In this document: positions 42,258 to 54,486 of the stretch, piece after piece
How positions within the stretch are numbered: the first letter of the stretch is position 1
Layout of the letters: each line of letters starts with the position of its first letter
DNA from: Astragalus membranaceus
Lineage: Eukaryota; Streptophyta; Magnoliopsida; Fabales; Fabaceae
Assembly (NCBI GenBank): GCA_039519185.1
Contig: CM076848.1
Coordinates: 28,253,917-28,317,916 of the forward strand
Length of the DNA stretch: 64,000 nt
Direction: 5' to 3'
Position numbers and translations under genes: made by a program
The notes under the pieces: model-generated
Told to the model about the DNA's origin: nothing
Database searches by the model: none
Seen by the model: the letters and a program-made list of their open reading frames with translations, nothing else

Positions 42258-44970
42258 ATGGGCAAACATGGGTTGGTTCAAAAAGTGGTGGGTGACTTGT
42301 CTTTCCTCGACTCGTCACCTTTTGCGAAGCTATTGGACTTTTGTTGATATGCATAGTGATGATTTTGTTCTTAATGAGTATTCATTTGGAAGTGCTCTTA
42401 GTGCTTGTGCAGGGTTGGTAGATTTGAATATTGGAGTTCAAATTCATGCTTTGATTGCAAAGTCTCGTTGCTCATCAGATGTTTACACGGGTTCTGCTCT
42501 TACTGATATGTATTCCAAGTGTGGGGTGGTGGCTAGTTCTCAAAGAGCTTTTGATGACATGAGTGTGAGGAATATAGTTTCTTGGAACAGTTTGATCACA
42601 TGCTATGAGCAAAATGGTCCTGGAGGGAAAGCTCTAGAGGTTTTTGCAAGGATGATGAATAGTGGGATTGAACCTGATGAGATTACTTTAGCAAGTGTGG
42701 TTAGTGCTTGTGCTAGCTTTTTTTTTTTGGTGAGAGTTAGGGCCAAAAAAGCCCAACTAAAGATCCATTATAACAGGGCCAAAGGACCCGAAATAGTCAG
42801 CACAAACTATATTTACCAGAAAGTCTGGTAATTCATAAAACATTACATTGTTGCCCCTAATGTTATGACTTCTCTTTGCCAACTTATCAGCTGCCTCATT
42901 GAATGATCTATCAATTACCAACCACTCAATTTCCAACGTACCATTCCCAACATTCAGAATATTGGAAACAATACCATTGCATCTTCTACTCCCTCCTCCA
43001 CGGTTCTGCAGCAACAAAAAAGCTTCCATTGAGTCTATCTCTATCAGCAGCTTCTTATACCCTTGATTCCAGGCAATTGAGACGCCATTAAGGATACCAA
43101 AAAGCTCAGCTTCAGTAGCATTGCAAGGTTCCAATTTGACAGAAAAACCGAAAACAAAATTTCCCAGCTCATCCCTCAAAATTCCTCCACAACCAGCCTC
43201 TCTACCGTTATGAAAAACCGAACCATCGCAGTTAATCTTCCACCACCCAGCCGGAGGAGGAGTCCAGCCACATCTAGAGAAATGAATTTGGGAATTAGGG
43301 TTTGGGTTTAACACCTCAATCCTATTGTTGACTTCCACAATTCTATCCACTTGATTTCTAATCGCAATCACAGAACCAGATACAAGGGAGTGCTTTTGGT
43401 TGAAAACCCAATCATTCCTAGTTCTCCAAATCATATCAAGCACCACACCAAACACTATATGCCAATTGTGTTCTTCATCTGCGTAAGTGCCTTTTCTCAG
43501 ATTAAATTCCAACCAAAATTTCCAGTTCTGAGCACCATAGAAATTCTTCCTATTTCTAACTTTGAAACTACTCCAGATACTCAAACTTTTTCTACAATCT
43601 CTGAAGCAATGGAACAACGATTCATCCTCATCATAGCAGCTCGGACAAGTAGCAATTAGGGAAGGTTTGCAAATTCATGCTCGTGTTATGAAATGGGATA
43701 AATTCAGAAATGACCTGGTGTTAGGCAATGCTTTGGTTGATATGTATGCCAAATGCAGGAGAGTTGACGAAGCGCGGTTCGTTTTTGATAGGATGCCACT
43801 TAGGGATGTGGTGTCTGAAACCTCTATGGTTAGTAGATATGTAAAGGTGGCGAGTGTGAAAGCCGCGAGATTGATGTTTTCAAACATGATGGAGAGGACT
43901 GTGGTTTCCTGGAATGCACTTATTGCAGGTTATACACAAAATGGAGAGAATGAAGAAGCTGTCAGACTTTTCCTCCTCCTTAAAAGGGAATCTATTTGGT
44001 CACCCATTACACCTTTGGGAACCTACTTAATGCATGTGCAAATCTTGCTGATCTGAAGCTTGGAAGACAGGCTCATACGCACATTTTGAAGCATGGTTTT
44101 TGGTTTCAGTCTGGGGAAGAATCTGATATTTTTGTGGGGAATTCTCTTATTGACATGTACATGAAGTGTGGATTAGTCGAAGATGGACACGTGGTTTTTG
44201 AGCATATGGTAGAAAGGGATAATGTGTCATGGAATGCCATGATAGTTGGATATGCACAAAATGGTTATGGTACAGAGGCCCTTGAAATTTTTAGGAAAAT
44301 GCTGGTATCTGGTGAAAAACCAGATCATGTTACTATGATAGGAATTCTATCTGCATGTAGCCATGCAGGACTTGTTGAAGAAGGACGCCGCCACGTCGAG
44401 TCAATGAGGACCGAGCATAGTTTGGCGCCGATAAAAGACCATTAGACTTGCATGGTTGATTTACTTGGTCGAGCGGGTTGCCTTGATGAAGCAAACAGTT
44501 TGATACAGACAATGCCAATGGAACCTGATGCTGTTGTATGGGGATCTTTACTCGGTGCTTGTAAGGTACATGGAAACATTACATTAGGGAAGTATGTGGC
44601 AGAAAAGCTCATAGAGATTGATCCCTTGAACTCTGGACCTCATGTTCTTCTTTCAAATATGTATGCTGAGCTTGGTAGATGGAAAGATGTGGTTAGAGTC
44701 CGGAAACAGATGAGGCAACTAGGAGTAGTTAAGCAGCCTGGCTGCAGTTGGATTGAAATTCAGAGTCGTGTACATGTTTTCATGGTAAAAGATAAAAGGC
44801 ACCCTCATAAGAAGGATATCTATTTAATATTGAAAATTCTCACAGAACAGATGAAGCGAGCTGGTTATGTGCCAGAAGTCGATGATGATGAGATTTATGA
44901 GGAGGAAAGTGACTCTGAACTTATCTTGCATAGTGAAATGGAATTGGCAGTAGATGCTGCAGTTGGATGA
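42258..44970 (+). pseudogene. SLO2-like PPR gene, broken unit-1 copy
   Basis: Nearly identical to the intact gene at 59,317-61,434 but with four lesions. (1) A 332-bp deletion at about 42,342 is joined at a TTTGT microhomology and shifts the frame. (2) A LINE is inserted at 42,720-43,650. (3) A one-base loss near 43,998 (GGTCACCC against GGCCAACCC) shifts the frame. (4) A TAT-to-TAG nonsense change lies at 44,443-44,445. The C-terminal E/E+ region is otherwise still open (44,452-44,970). Because the lesions are multiple and independent, function is very unlikely. Confidence 0.93.
42720..43650 (-). mobile_element. 5'-truncated LINE (L1-type) with RNase H domain
   Basis: On the minus strand it opens inside a zinc-binding zf-RVT motif (CPSCYDEDESLFHCFRDC) and continues into a plant RNase H domain (WWKINCDGSVFHNG, ATEAELFGILNGVSIAW, IEIDSMEAFLLL, NEAADKLAKRS). 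It ends with a stop, a short 3' UTR, and a poly(A) tail seen as the T run at 42,718-42,728. The frame is open throughout, so insertion is recent. Host sequence resumes at 43,651 with about three host bases missing. No clear TSD. Confidence 0.88.
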
Positions 44971-45648
<678 letters not shown>

Positions 45649-45898
45649 TAGGTGTGTTTGTAAACCCATAGAAACCAAAAGCAATTAAATTTATTCCAAT
45701 TTAGTGCGTCATGTCCATGACCATTCTGTGCAAAACCATTTATCAATATATTCCAGGTTACTACATCCTTCACAGAAATCATCTGAAACAAATTTTCAGC
45801 TGATTTCATATCTCCACATTTTCCATACATGTCAATCAAAGCATTACATACATATACATTAAACAACTTGCCACTATTGCTACCTCTTATAATTTTAC

Positions 45899-46474
45899 TG
45901 TTGTTTTTGGCATACACGTGGAAGTCAACTTGCTGATGTGGATAAGTCCTCTTCGGTCATCAGATGGTCTAGGTGGAGTATGTATGCTTGGCACGTGCGT
46001 GGCTAATAAGCAAGCTTAAGTTTGTTAGCTCTGAGTTCGTTGTTCAGTTGGATATTGTTGGAGTCTCGCACTCCATCTGCTGAGCTCCATCAGTGCATGT
46101 ATATATAGCTTAGATCATTCTGTTAGTGTCAATTTTTCTTCTACATTTTGTACATTGGGTGAGTGGAGAGCATACACTGGGACTCAAGGGGTACTGGGTT
46201 GTGAGGGGGAAAAATACACAGGGATTTTATCGCATTGTAAAGATACTTGATTCGTTGATTCAATGGAAACGGATCCAAGCTTTCGCTTGATCCCCCAGAT
46301 GTAGGTGACACATTGTCACTGAACTGGGTTAACATTTGCGTTGCCTGATTCTTTAATTTTGCTTAATTTCGGTTGATCGTTTTTAGGGTTCATATCTTGG
46401 GGCTCTTGTTATTTTTCACCAATTCGTGTTGATTCTTGAATTTTAGATCCTTGTTGTTGGCGATTTTCTCAACA
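45899..46474 (+). repeat. 5' LTR of element E
   Basis: 576 bp, TG..CA, essentially identical to the 3' LTR. Confidence 0.94.
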
Positions 46475-46513
46475 ACTGGTATCAAGAGCAATCGTTGGGG
46501 AAGATTCGCATAA

Positions 46514-49500
46514 ATGGAGATGGCAAAGTTCAACATTGAACGATTTAACGGCAAGAATGATTTTGGCCTCTGGAGAATGAAAATGCGTGCAATCTTGGTT
46601 CAACAGGGTCTCGAAGATGCTCTGCTAGGGGAGGCGAGGCTTCCGGCAACCTTGACAGAAAAAGAAAATAAGGAGATCATGAACAAGGCTCACAGTGCCA
46701 TCATTCTCTGCCTCGGAGACAAGGTACTTCGTGAAATATCTAAGGAAAAAACCGCTGCTGCTATATGGTTAAAATTAGAGAACCTGTATATGACCAAAAC
46801 CCTAGCAAATAGGCTATACCTGAAACAGAAGCTGTATACCTTCAAGATGGGTTCTAACACTTCAATTAGTGACCATATAGATGAGTACAATAGATTAATT
46901 CTTGATTTGGAAAATATAGATATTAAGATTGATGATGAGGATCAAGCATTACTCTTGATCAGATCATTATCAAGTTCTTATGATGTATTAGCCGATACAC
47001 TCATATATGGTAGAGAATCTCTAAGCTTGGAGGAAGTTCAGAGTGCATTGTTGTCCAAGGAATTGTCCAAGAAGGTCAATCAAAGGGAAACAGAACAAGG
47101 GGATAGCCTAATGGTAAGGGGAAGATCAGAAAAGAAAGAAACTGGAAAAGGAAAAGGGAAGTCCAGATCAAAATCAAGACCTAAACACAATAGGTGTTTT
47201 ATTTGTGATAAGGAGGGGCACTTCAAAAAGAACTGTCCAGAAAGAAACAACAAGAAGAAGGGTCAATCCAAAGAAGATACAGGAAATGCTTCTATTGCAT
47301 CTGAAGGCTATGAGAGTTGTGAATTGCTATTTGCAGCTGGTGAAGATAACTGTGAAGACATGACAGAGTCAGACAATGTCATTGACACAAAGCCTGTAGC
47401 TAGTGAAAATGGCTGTGAAGACATGACAGAGTCAGATACTGTCATTGACACAGAGCCTGAGACACTGGGTTTTTTGGATAAGGATCTTGGTGATGTTCTG
47501 GTTGCTGAAGAGGATAGGATTGAAAGAATTGAGTCTAATTCGACTGCTACTACCTCTGGTGACGATGACTGGGTGCTGGATACAGGTTGCTCCTACCATA
47601 TGTGTCCAAAACGTGAATGGTTTGTAGACTATAAGGAATATAAAGGAGGTCAGGTGATTATGGGAAATAACAAGGCATGTAAAGTCATAGGCATAGGCAC
47701 TGTGAAGCTGGTCTTAACTGATGGCACTGTCAAGATGTTAACAAATGTCAGGCATGTCCCTGAATTAAAGAGGGCTTTGATATCTGTTGGGACTCTTGAG
47801 GCTGCTGGTTACAGTTTTAAAGGTGAGGATGGGGTTCTGAAAATAATGAAAGGGTCAAGGGTTGTTTTCAAAGGAACCAGGAAGAGAAACAACCTGTATG
47901 TTCTAAATGGAAACACTATGCAAGGAGAAGCTCAAGTGGCTAGCTCAAGTGACAATCAAACACTCATATGGCACCAAAGGCTTGGACATATGAGTGAGAA
48001 GGGTCTAAAGGAGCTGGACAAGCAAGGGGCACTGTGTGGAGACAAAATTTCAAAGTTAGAATTTTGTGAGCATTGCATATTTGGGAAACAAACTAGAGTG
48101 AAGTTCTCTACTGGAATACACAAGACCACTGAGAAGCTTGGCTATATCCACTCAGATTTGTGGGGACCATCTCAAACACCTACTCATGGAGGAAAGAGGT
48201 ACTTTATTACTTTCACTGATGATTATACTAGAAAAGTATGGATCTATTTGCTTAAAACAAAAGATTAGAACATTTATAGAGTGGAAAAATAAAGTAGAAA
48301 ACCAATGCAATTTGAAAGTTAAAGCTTTAAGAACAGACAATGGGCTTGAATTTTGTAATGAGGAGTTCAATAGTTTTTGTAAACAACATGGGATTTATAG
48401 GAATCTCACTGTTAGAGGAACTCCTCAACAAAATGGTCTAGCTGAGAGGTTGAATAGGACTCTATTGGAGAAAGTTAGGTGTATGCTATCTTGTGCCAAG
48501 CTTCCAAAAACTTTTTGGGGAGAGGCAGTGCATACAGCCTGCTTCCTTGTCAATAGAAGTCCATCAACAGCTTTAAATTTCAAAACTCCTCAAGAAATGT
48601 GGATTGGTGTACTGCCTGATCTCAGAAATTTAAAGATTTTTGGTTGCCCTGCCTATTTTCATGTGAATGATGGAAAATTGGAGGCAAGGTCAAAGAGAGG
48701 TATATTTGTTGGCTATCCGGATGGTGTCAAAGGCTATAGAATCTGGCTGCCTGATGACAGAAAGTGCATCATCAGCAGGGATGTGATTTTTAAAGAATCA
48801 GAAATGATCAAGGATACTGTCAACAGAGAAGTGCTTGAGAAGAGTGAACCAAGCAAAGAATTTCAAGTTGAGGTGGAGACAACTAGTCAACAAGTAACCC
48901 AAACTGACTGTGACAACCAAGAGAACACACAAGAAGAAACTTCTGATCATGAATCTGATGCAGAAGTGGAAGAGCAGGAAGAAGATTATATCTTATGCAG
49001 AGACAGAGCAAGAAGGTCTATAAAACCCCCTGAAAGGTTTGGCTTCGAAGCTGCAACTGCTTTTGCTTTAAACACTGCAGAAGATGTGATAAATGAAGAG
49101 CCTTCAAACTATGATGAAGCTATATCCAGCAGTTCCAAAGCCAAATGGATTGTTGCCATGGAAGAAGAAATGAATGCTCTCCACAAGAATCACACCTGGA
49201 CACTTGTGAAAAAACCTGTAGGAGTGAAGCTGGTGGGTTGTAAGTGGATTTTCAAGAAGAAGGAGGGAAACTCTGAGAAAGATCCACCTAGGTACAAGGC
49301 ACGGCTAGTAGCTAAAGGGTATACTCAAAGGGAGGGGATTGATTATAATGAAATATTTTCACCTGTGGTAAAACATACCTCAATCAGAGTTATTCTTGCT
49401 CTTGTTGCCCAGTTTGATTTACATCTAGAACAAATGGATGTAAAAACAGCTTTCTTACATGGAGTGCTTGAAGAAAGAATTTTCATGGCTCAACCAAAGG

Positions 49501-50669
49501 GGTTTGTGGAAAAAGGAAAGGAAGACATGGTTTGTTTGCTGCAGAAATCTTTGTATGGACTGAAACAGTCACCAAGACAGTGGTACAAGAGATTTGATAG
49601 TCATATGATCGAGCTGAAGTTCAACAGATCAAACTGTGACAGTTGTGTATACTTTAAAAGGCTTGAAGGAAACAACTACATATATCTATTGTTATATGTA
49701 GATGATATGCTTATAGCTTGTAAGCATATGGATGAAATAAACAAGTTGAAGCATCTGTTGATGAAAGAATTCGACATGAAGGATATGGGAAAGGCCAGAA
49801 AAATCTTAGGGATGGAAATCACTAAGAGAACTGATGGATTAGGAATCATGTTAACTCAAGAGAGCTATTCTCAAAAGGTAGTAACCAGGTTCAACATGAC
49901 TGAAGCAAAGACAGCTAGTATTCCCATAGGCTCTCAAATGAAGCTATCTCAGGAGGACTGTCCTGATACTGATCAGGATAAGAAGGAAATGAATAAAATT
50001 CCCTATGCTAGTGGTGTGGGAAGCTTAATGTATGCCATGGTGTGTACCAGGCCAGATTTGGGATATGCTCTTAGCCTTGTAGGCAGATATATGTCCAATC
50101 CTGGTATGCAACACTGGTCTGCAGTAAAACATATTCTGAGATACTTAAAAGGCAGTGTAAAGCTGGGTTTAAGTTACAACAAAGACGATTCAAACTCGGG
50201 TGGAGTTATTGGATACGTGGATTCTGACTTTGCTGGAGATAGGGACAAGAGGAGGTCTCTTACTGGATATGCCTTTACTCTATATGGCAGTATTGTTAGC
50301 TGGAAATCTTGTCTGCAACATGTGGTGGCTCTCTCCACCACAGAAGCAGAGTATATAGGGATCACAGAAGCAGTTAAAGAAGCTCTTTGGTTGAAAGGCT
50401 TAATTGGTGAACTTGGGATTGAACAAGAATATGTCAAGGTTTACTGTGACAATCAGAGTGCCATCCACCTGTGTAAGAATCAATCGTATCATGAGAGAAC
50501 GAAGCACATTGACACTCGTCTTCACTGGATAAAAGACATCATCAACAGTGGGACTGTGCAGATACATAAAATTCACACTGCTCATAATCCTGCTGATTTC
50601 TTGACAAAGGTGGTTCCTCTGTCTAAGTTCAAGCACTGCTTGAACTTACTGAAGGTTGAGAAAGGTTAA
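46514..50669 (+). CDS. Ty1/copia Gag-Pol polyprotein (element E), one frameshift
   Basis: The first frame runs from the ATG at 46,514 to 48,268: gag (FNIERFNGKNDFGLWRMKM), zinc knuckle CFICDKEGHFKKNC near residue 227, protease LDTGCSYHMCP near 355, GAG-pre-integrase and the start of integrase (IHSDLWGP). A single-base shift at about 48,264-48,270 moves the rest into another frame, continuing to 50,669: second integrase Asp in RTDNGLEF, Glu in NGLAERLNR, RT with YVDDMLIA near 49,698, RNase H with DSDFAGDRDKRRSLTG near 50,222, and a TTEAEY motif. All catalytic residues I checked are present. A 21-residue segment (CEDMTESD...) is duplicated in tandem before the protease. The shift is probably a mutation or sequence error. 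Copia elements are not known to need one at this place. Confidence 0.93.
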
Positions 50670-50747
50670 AGGATGTTGCTGGGTTGAGGAACGCTTGGGT
50701 CTGTCTTTCTTTTGAATCAGGGAAATGTGTATGCCAAAGGTGGAGAT

Positions 50748-51323
50748 TGTTGTTTTTGGCATACACGTGGAAGTCAACTTGCTGATGTGGATAAGTCCTC
50801 TTCGGTCATCAGATGGTCTAGGTGGAGTATGTATGCTTGGCACGTGCGTGGCTAATAAGCAAGCTTAAGTTTGTTAGCTCTGAGTTCGTTGTTCAATTGG
50901 ATATTGTTGGAGTCTCGCACTCCATCTGCTGAGCTCCATCAGTGCATGTATATATAGCTTAGATCATTCTGTTAGTGTCAATTTTTCTTCTACATTTTGT
51001 ACATTGGGTGAGTGGAGAGCATACACTGGGACTCAAGGGGTACTGGGTTGTGAGGGGGAAAAATACACAGGGATTTTATCGCATTGTAAAGATACTTGAT
51101 TCGTTGATTCAATGGAAACGGATCCAAGCTTTCGCTTGATCCCCCAGATGTAGGTGACACATTGTCACTGAACTGGGTTAACATTTGCGTTGCCTGATTC
51201 TTTAATTTTGCTTAATTTCGGTTGATCGTTTTTAGGGTTCATATCTTGGGGCTCTTGTTATTTTTCACCAATTCGTGTTGATTCTTGAATTTTAGATCCT
51301 TGTTGTTGGCGATTTTCTCAACA
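50748..51323 (+). repeat. 3' LTR of element E
   Basis: 576-bp partner of 45,899-46,474, directly after the polypurine tract. Confidence 0.94.
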
Positions 51324-51689
51324 TTTACCATGGATTTGTTTACCTTTTCTTATAAGAGCGTCACTTGCACAAGCATCTAAAACACTAACAAAAGTTGTAC
51401 CACTAGGACTTACATTCTCTTCTATCATTTGCTTAAAAGTATCCAAAGCTTCATTGCAACGACCATTTTTTGCGAAACCTGTGATCATAGCAGTCCAAGA
51501 AACTGCATTCTTAACAGACATACCATTGAATACCATACATGCATCATCTATTCTAGATGCTTGAGTGTAACTAACAACCATTGATGTCCAAGACACAACA
51601 TCTCTCTCTGGCATATAACTAAACACACGATAAGACACATTGGGTTCCCCACATTTCCCATAAGCATTAATCAAAGCATTGTTGAGAAT

Positions 51690-52008
51690 TGTTGGATTAT
51701 CACACTGAATATATACAAAGAGAAAGAGAGGTCGAAGAAAAGAGGGGCTGTCGAAAAGGGAGGAGAGGAGGTCGAAAGATTGTAAAACTGTTTTGAGAGA
51801 GTGAATGCAAAAATAGGGAACAACTTTCACATTCAATTAGTAGTTGACTTATTACAATGTGTATTTATAACACTTAGGCAAAACTAAACTGAGAATTTAC
51901 CATCGCCTAATTACAGTTAAATGGATTTTAACCAATCACTAAAACTAATACACAAAGTCTTCTTAATTGCTAATAAGTCCTACACAAGTTTGTAATTACA
52001 CCACAATA
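51690..52008 (-). repeat. 3' LTR of element F
   Basis: 319 bp, partner at 58,326-58,644. It abuts the broken PPR-E piece at 51,689. Confidence 0.9.
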
Positions 52009-52015
52009 CTCTTCC

Positions 52016-54486
52016 TTAATTCAAACTTGCTAGGCTTAGCATTCCTATCTTGCTCCTCATAGCTTCAAACTTGCTGGTCTTCAAACCCTTTGTTAGCATG
52101 TCTGCTAACTGATCTTCTGTACTGCAGAGTTCCACTGCTAGTTTCCCTTTGGCCACTTGATCTCTTAGTAAATGATACTTGATCTCTATATGCTTGCTCC
52201 TTCCATGAGTAATTGGATGCTTTGCTAAATCAATAGCTGACTTGTTATCCACATTCAATCTCATAGCACCTTCACACTTCACTTTCAGTTCATGCAGCAA
52301 CATTTGTAGCCATTGTGCCTGATTTGCACCAAATGCTGCAGCAATGTACTCAGCTTCACAGCTTGACAGTGCTACAACATTCTGCTTCCTTCAACACCAT
52401 GCTAATGGGCCTGACCCATCATGAACATGTAACCAGAAGTACTCTTCCTGTCTTCTGTATCTCCACTCCAATCAACATCAGTGTATCCTACTAACTCAGT
52501 AGTTCCAGACCCTGCTGTACTGGGAAACAGAATTCCCCAATTGATTGCGCCCTTGAGATATCTAAGTATTCTCTTTGCAGCCACCATGTGAGCTCTCTTA
52601 GGCACTTCCATGTATCTGCTTGCCACTCCAACACTATAGACTATGTCTGGCCTTGAGTGACAGACATATCTAAGTGAGCCAATCAACTGCCTAAACAGTG
52701 TAGAATCAACACCTTCATCAGTGGCATCTTTCTGCAACTTCATAGTAGTATCAGCTAGTGTAGATACAGGCTTGCACTCAAGAATTTTAAACCTCTTGAG
52801 TACATCTGTAATGTACTTCTTCTGATGCAGGAAAATTCCTTTTTCACAGGACACAAATTCCATGCCAAGGAAATAAGACAATTTTCCTAGATCAGTCATC
52901 TCATACTCGGTCATCATCTGCCTCTTAAGCTTCACTATCTCTTGTTCATTGCTTCCTGTCACTAACAGATCATCCACATACAAGAAAATGATAATCAAGT
53001 CCTTATTCATGTTCATTCTTACATACACACCATGTTCAGTTGAACACTTAGTGAAGTTTAGCTTCTGCAGTGAGGCATCAATCTTCTTATTCCAAGCACA
53101 ATGTGCTTGCTTGAGTCCATATAAGGCCTTTTTCAACTTCATTACTTTGTTTTCCATGCCCTTCTTCTCAAAGCCAGGTGCCTGCTTCACATAGACCTCC
53201 TCTTCTAATGGCCCATTGAGGAATGCAGATTTGACATCAAGTTGATTCAAACTCCATTTTCTCAAACTTTCCAATGCTACTATCAATCTCACAGTCTCAA
53301 TCCTTGCAACCGGAGCATATATCTCATTAAAGTCAAGTCCAGGTTGTTGCAAGAAGCCCTTTGCAACCAACCTAGCCTTATATTTTGCAATTTCACCATT
53401 TGGCTTCATCTTAGTCTTGTAGACCCATTTCACATTAATGGCTCTCTTGTTACTTGGTAGATTCACCATCTGCCAGGTTTCATTCTTTTCAGTTGACTTT
53501 AATTCATCCACCATTGCTGCTTTCCACCTTGGATTTGAAAGAGCTTGATCAAGTGATATAGGTTCTGACTCTGCCATTATAACCAAATGCATTATATCAG
53601 TAACATCTTCACACAAGCCTGCAGAGTACAGGGCATAGCCTTGCAGTCTTACTGATGGGAATCTTGCTCTATCAGATCTTCTCAATTGCTCCACATTGTC
53701 ATTATCCATATTCTCAACATTGTTTTCATTGACATTGTTCACATTATCATCATCAGGCTGGTTCAGGCACATTCACAACAGCTGGTTCAGGCACATTCAC
53801 TTCTTCCTCATCTTCAACTTGGTCACTGTCAAGTTGAATGCTAGTTACTTTACTGGTAGCTTGCTCAGTTGATTCCTTCCAGTTCCATTCTTTTGTTTCA
53901 TCTATAATCACATCATTACTCACTATTATCTTCCTGTGAATTGGATCATACAGTTTATAAGCACCAGTGCTATGATAGCCTATCAATATCATTGCTTGTG
54001 CTCTAGAATCAAGTTTCCTTCTGTTTTGTTCAGGCACATGCCTGTAACACAGTGAACCAAACATTCTGAAGTGCTTTACACTTGGCTTCACACCACTCCA
54101 TGCTTCTTCAGGTGTGATGCCTTCTAGTCTATTGGTTGGACACCTGTTCTGTATATGAGCAGCTGTATATACTACTTCTGCCCAGAACTTATGTGGAAGA
54201 TTCTTCTCTCTCAGCATACATCTTACCATATTAAGCAGAATTCTATTTCTTCTCTCAGCTGTGCCATTGTGTTGAGGAGTATATGGAGCCATTACTTCAT
54301 GAATTATACCCTCATTTTTACAGAAATCTTCAAACTCATGTGAAGTGTATTCACCACCACCATCAGTTCTAAGCAATTTAATTGAACTATCACACTGTTT
54401 TTCGACTAACAGTTTAAATTGCTTAAAAATGCTAAACACTTCACTCTTTTTGTGTATAAGATGAATCCACATCTTCTTAGTATAGT
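52016..54486 (-). pseudogene. Element F integrase C-terminus, RT and RNase H
   Basis: Read on the minus strand from 54,486: integrase with Asp in RTDGGGEYTS and Glu in NGTAERRNR; frameshift near 53,765 next to a duplicated NVPEPA acidic repeat; RT (KARLVAKGFLQQPGLDFNEI, YVDDLLVTG near 52,975); RNase H (YTDVDWSGDTEDRKSTSG). A further frameshift or stop lies near 52,400, then the C-terminal RNase H piece (LNVDNKSAIDLA, STEDQLADMLTKGL). Catalytic motifs survive but the frame does not. Confidence 0.88.

Larger units (their letters stand above)
45899..51323 (+). mobile_element. Element E: young Ty1/copia retrotransposon
   Basis: LTRs of 576 bp at 45,899-46,474 and 50,748-51,323 (TGTTGTTTTTGG..TTCTCAACA). 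The perfect TSD TTTAC lies at 45,894-45,898 and 51,324-51,328. PBS TGGTATCAAGAGC starts at 46,477, and the polypurine tract AAAGGTGGAGAT lies before the 3' LTR. By eye I find a single mismatch between the LTRs, so insertion is very recent. It sits inside the broken PPR-E copy in opposite orientation to it. Confidence 0.95.

Noticed and set aside
42757..43617. Host RNase H gene next to PPR genes
   Set aside because: It is preceded by a zf-RVT motif and ends in a poly(A) tail within a disrupted exon, so it is a LINE insertion.
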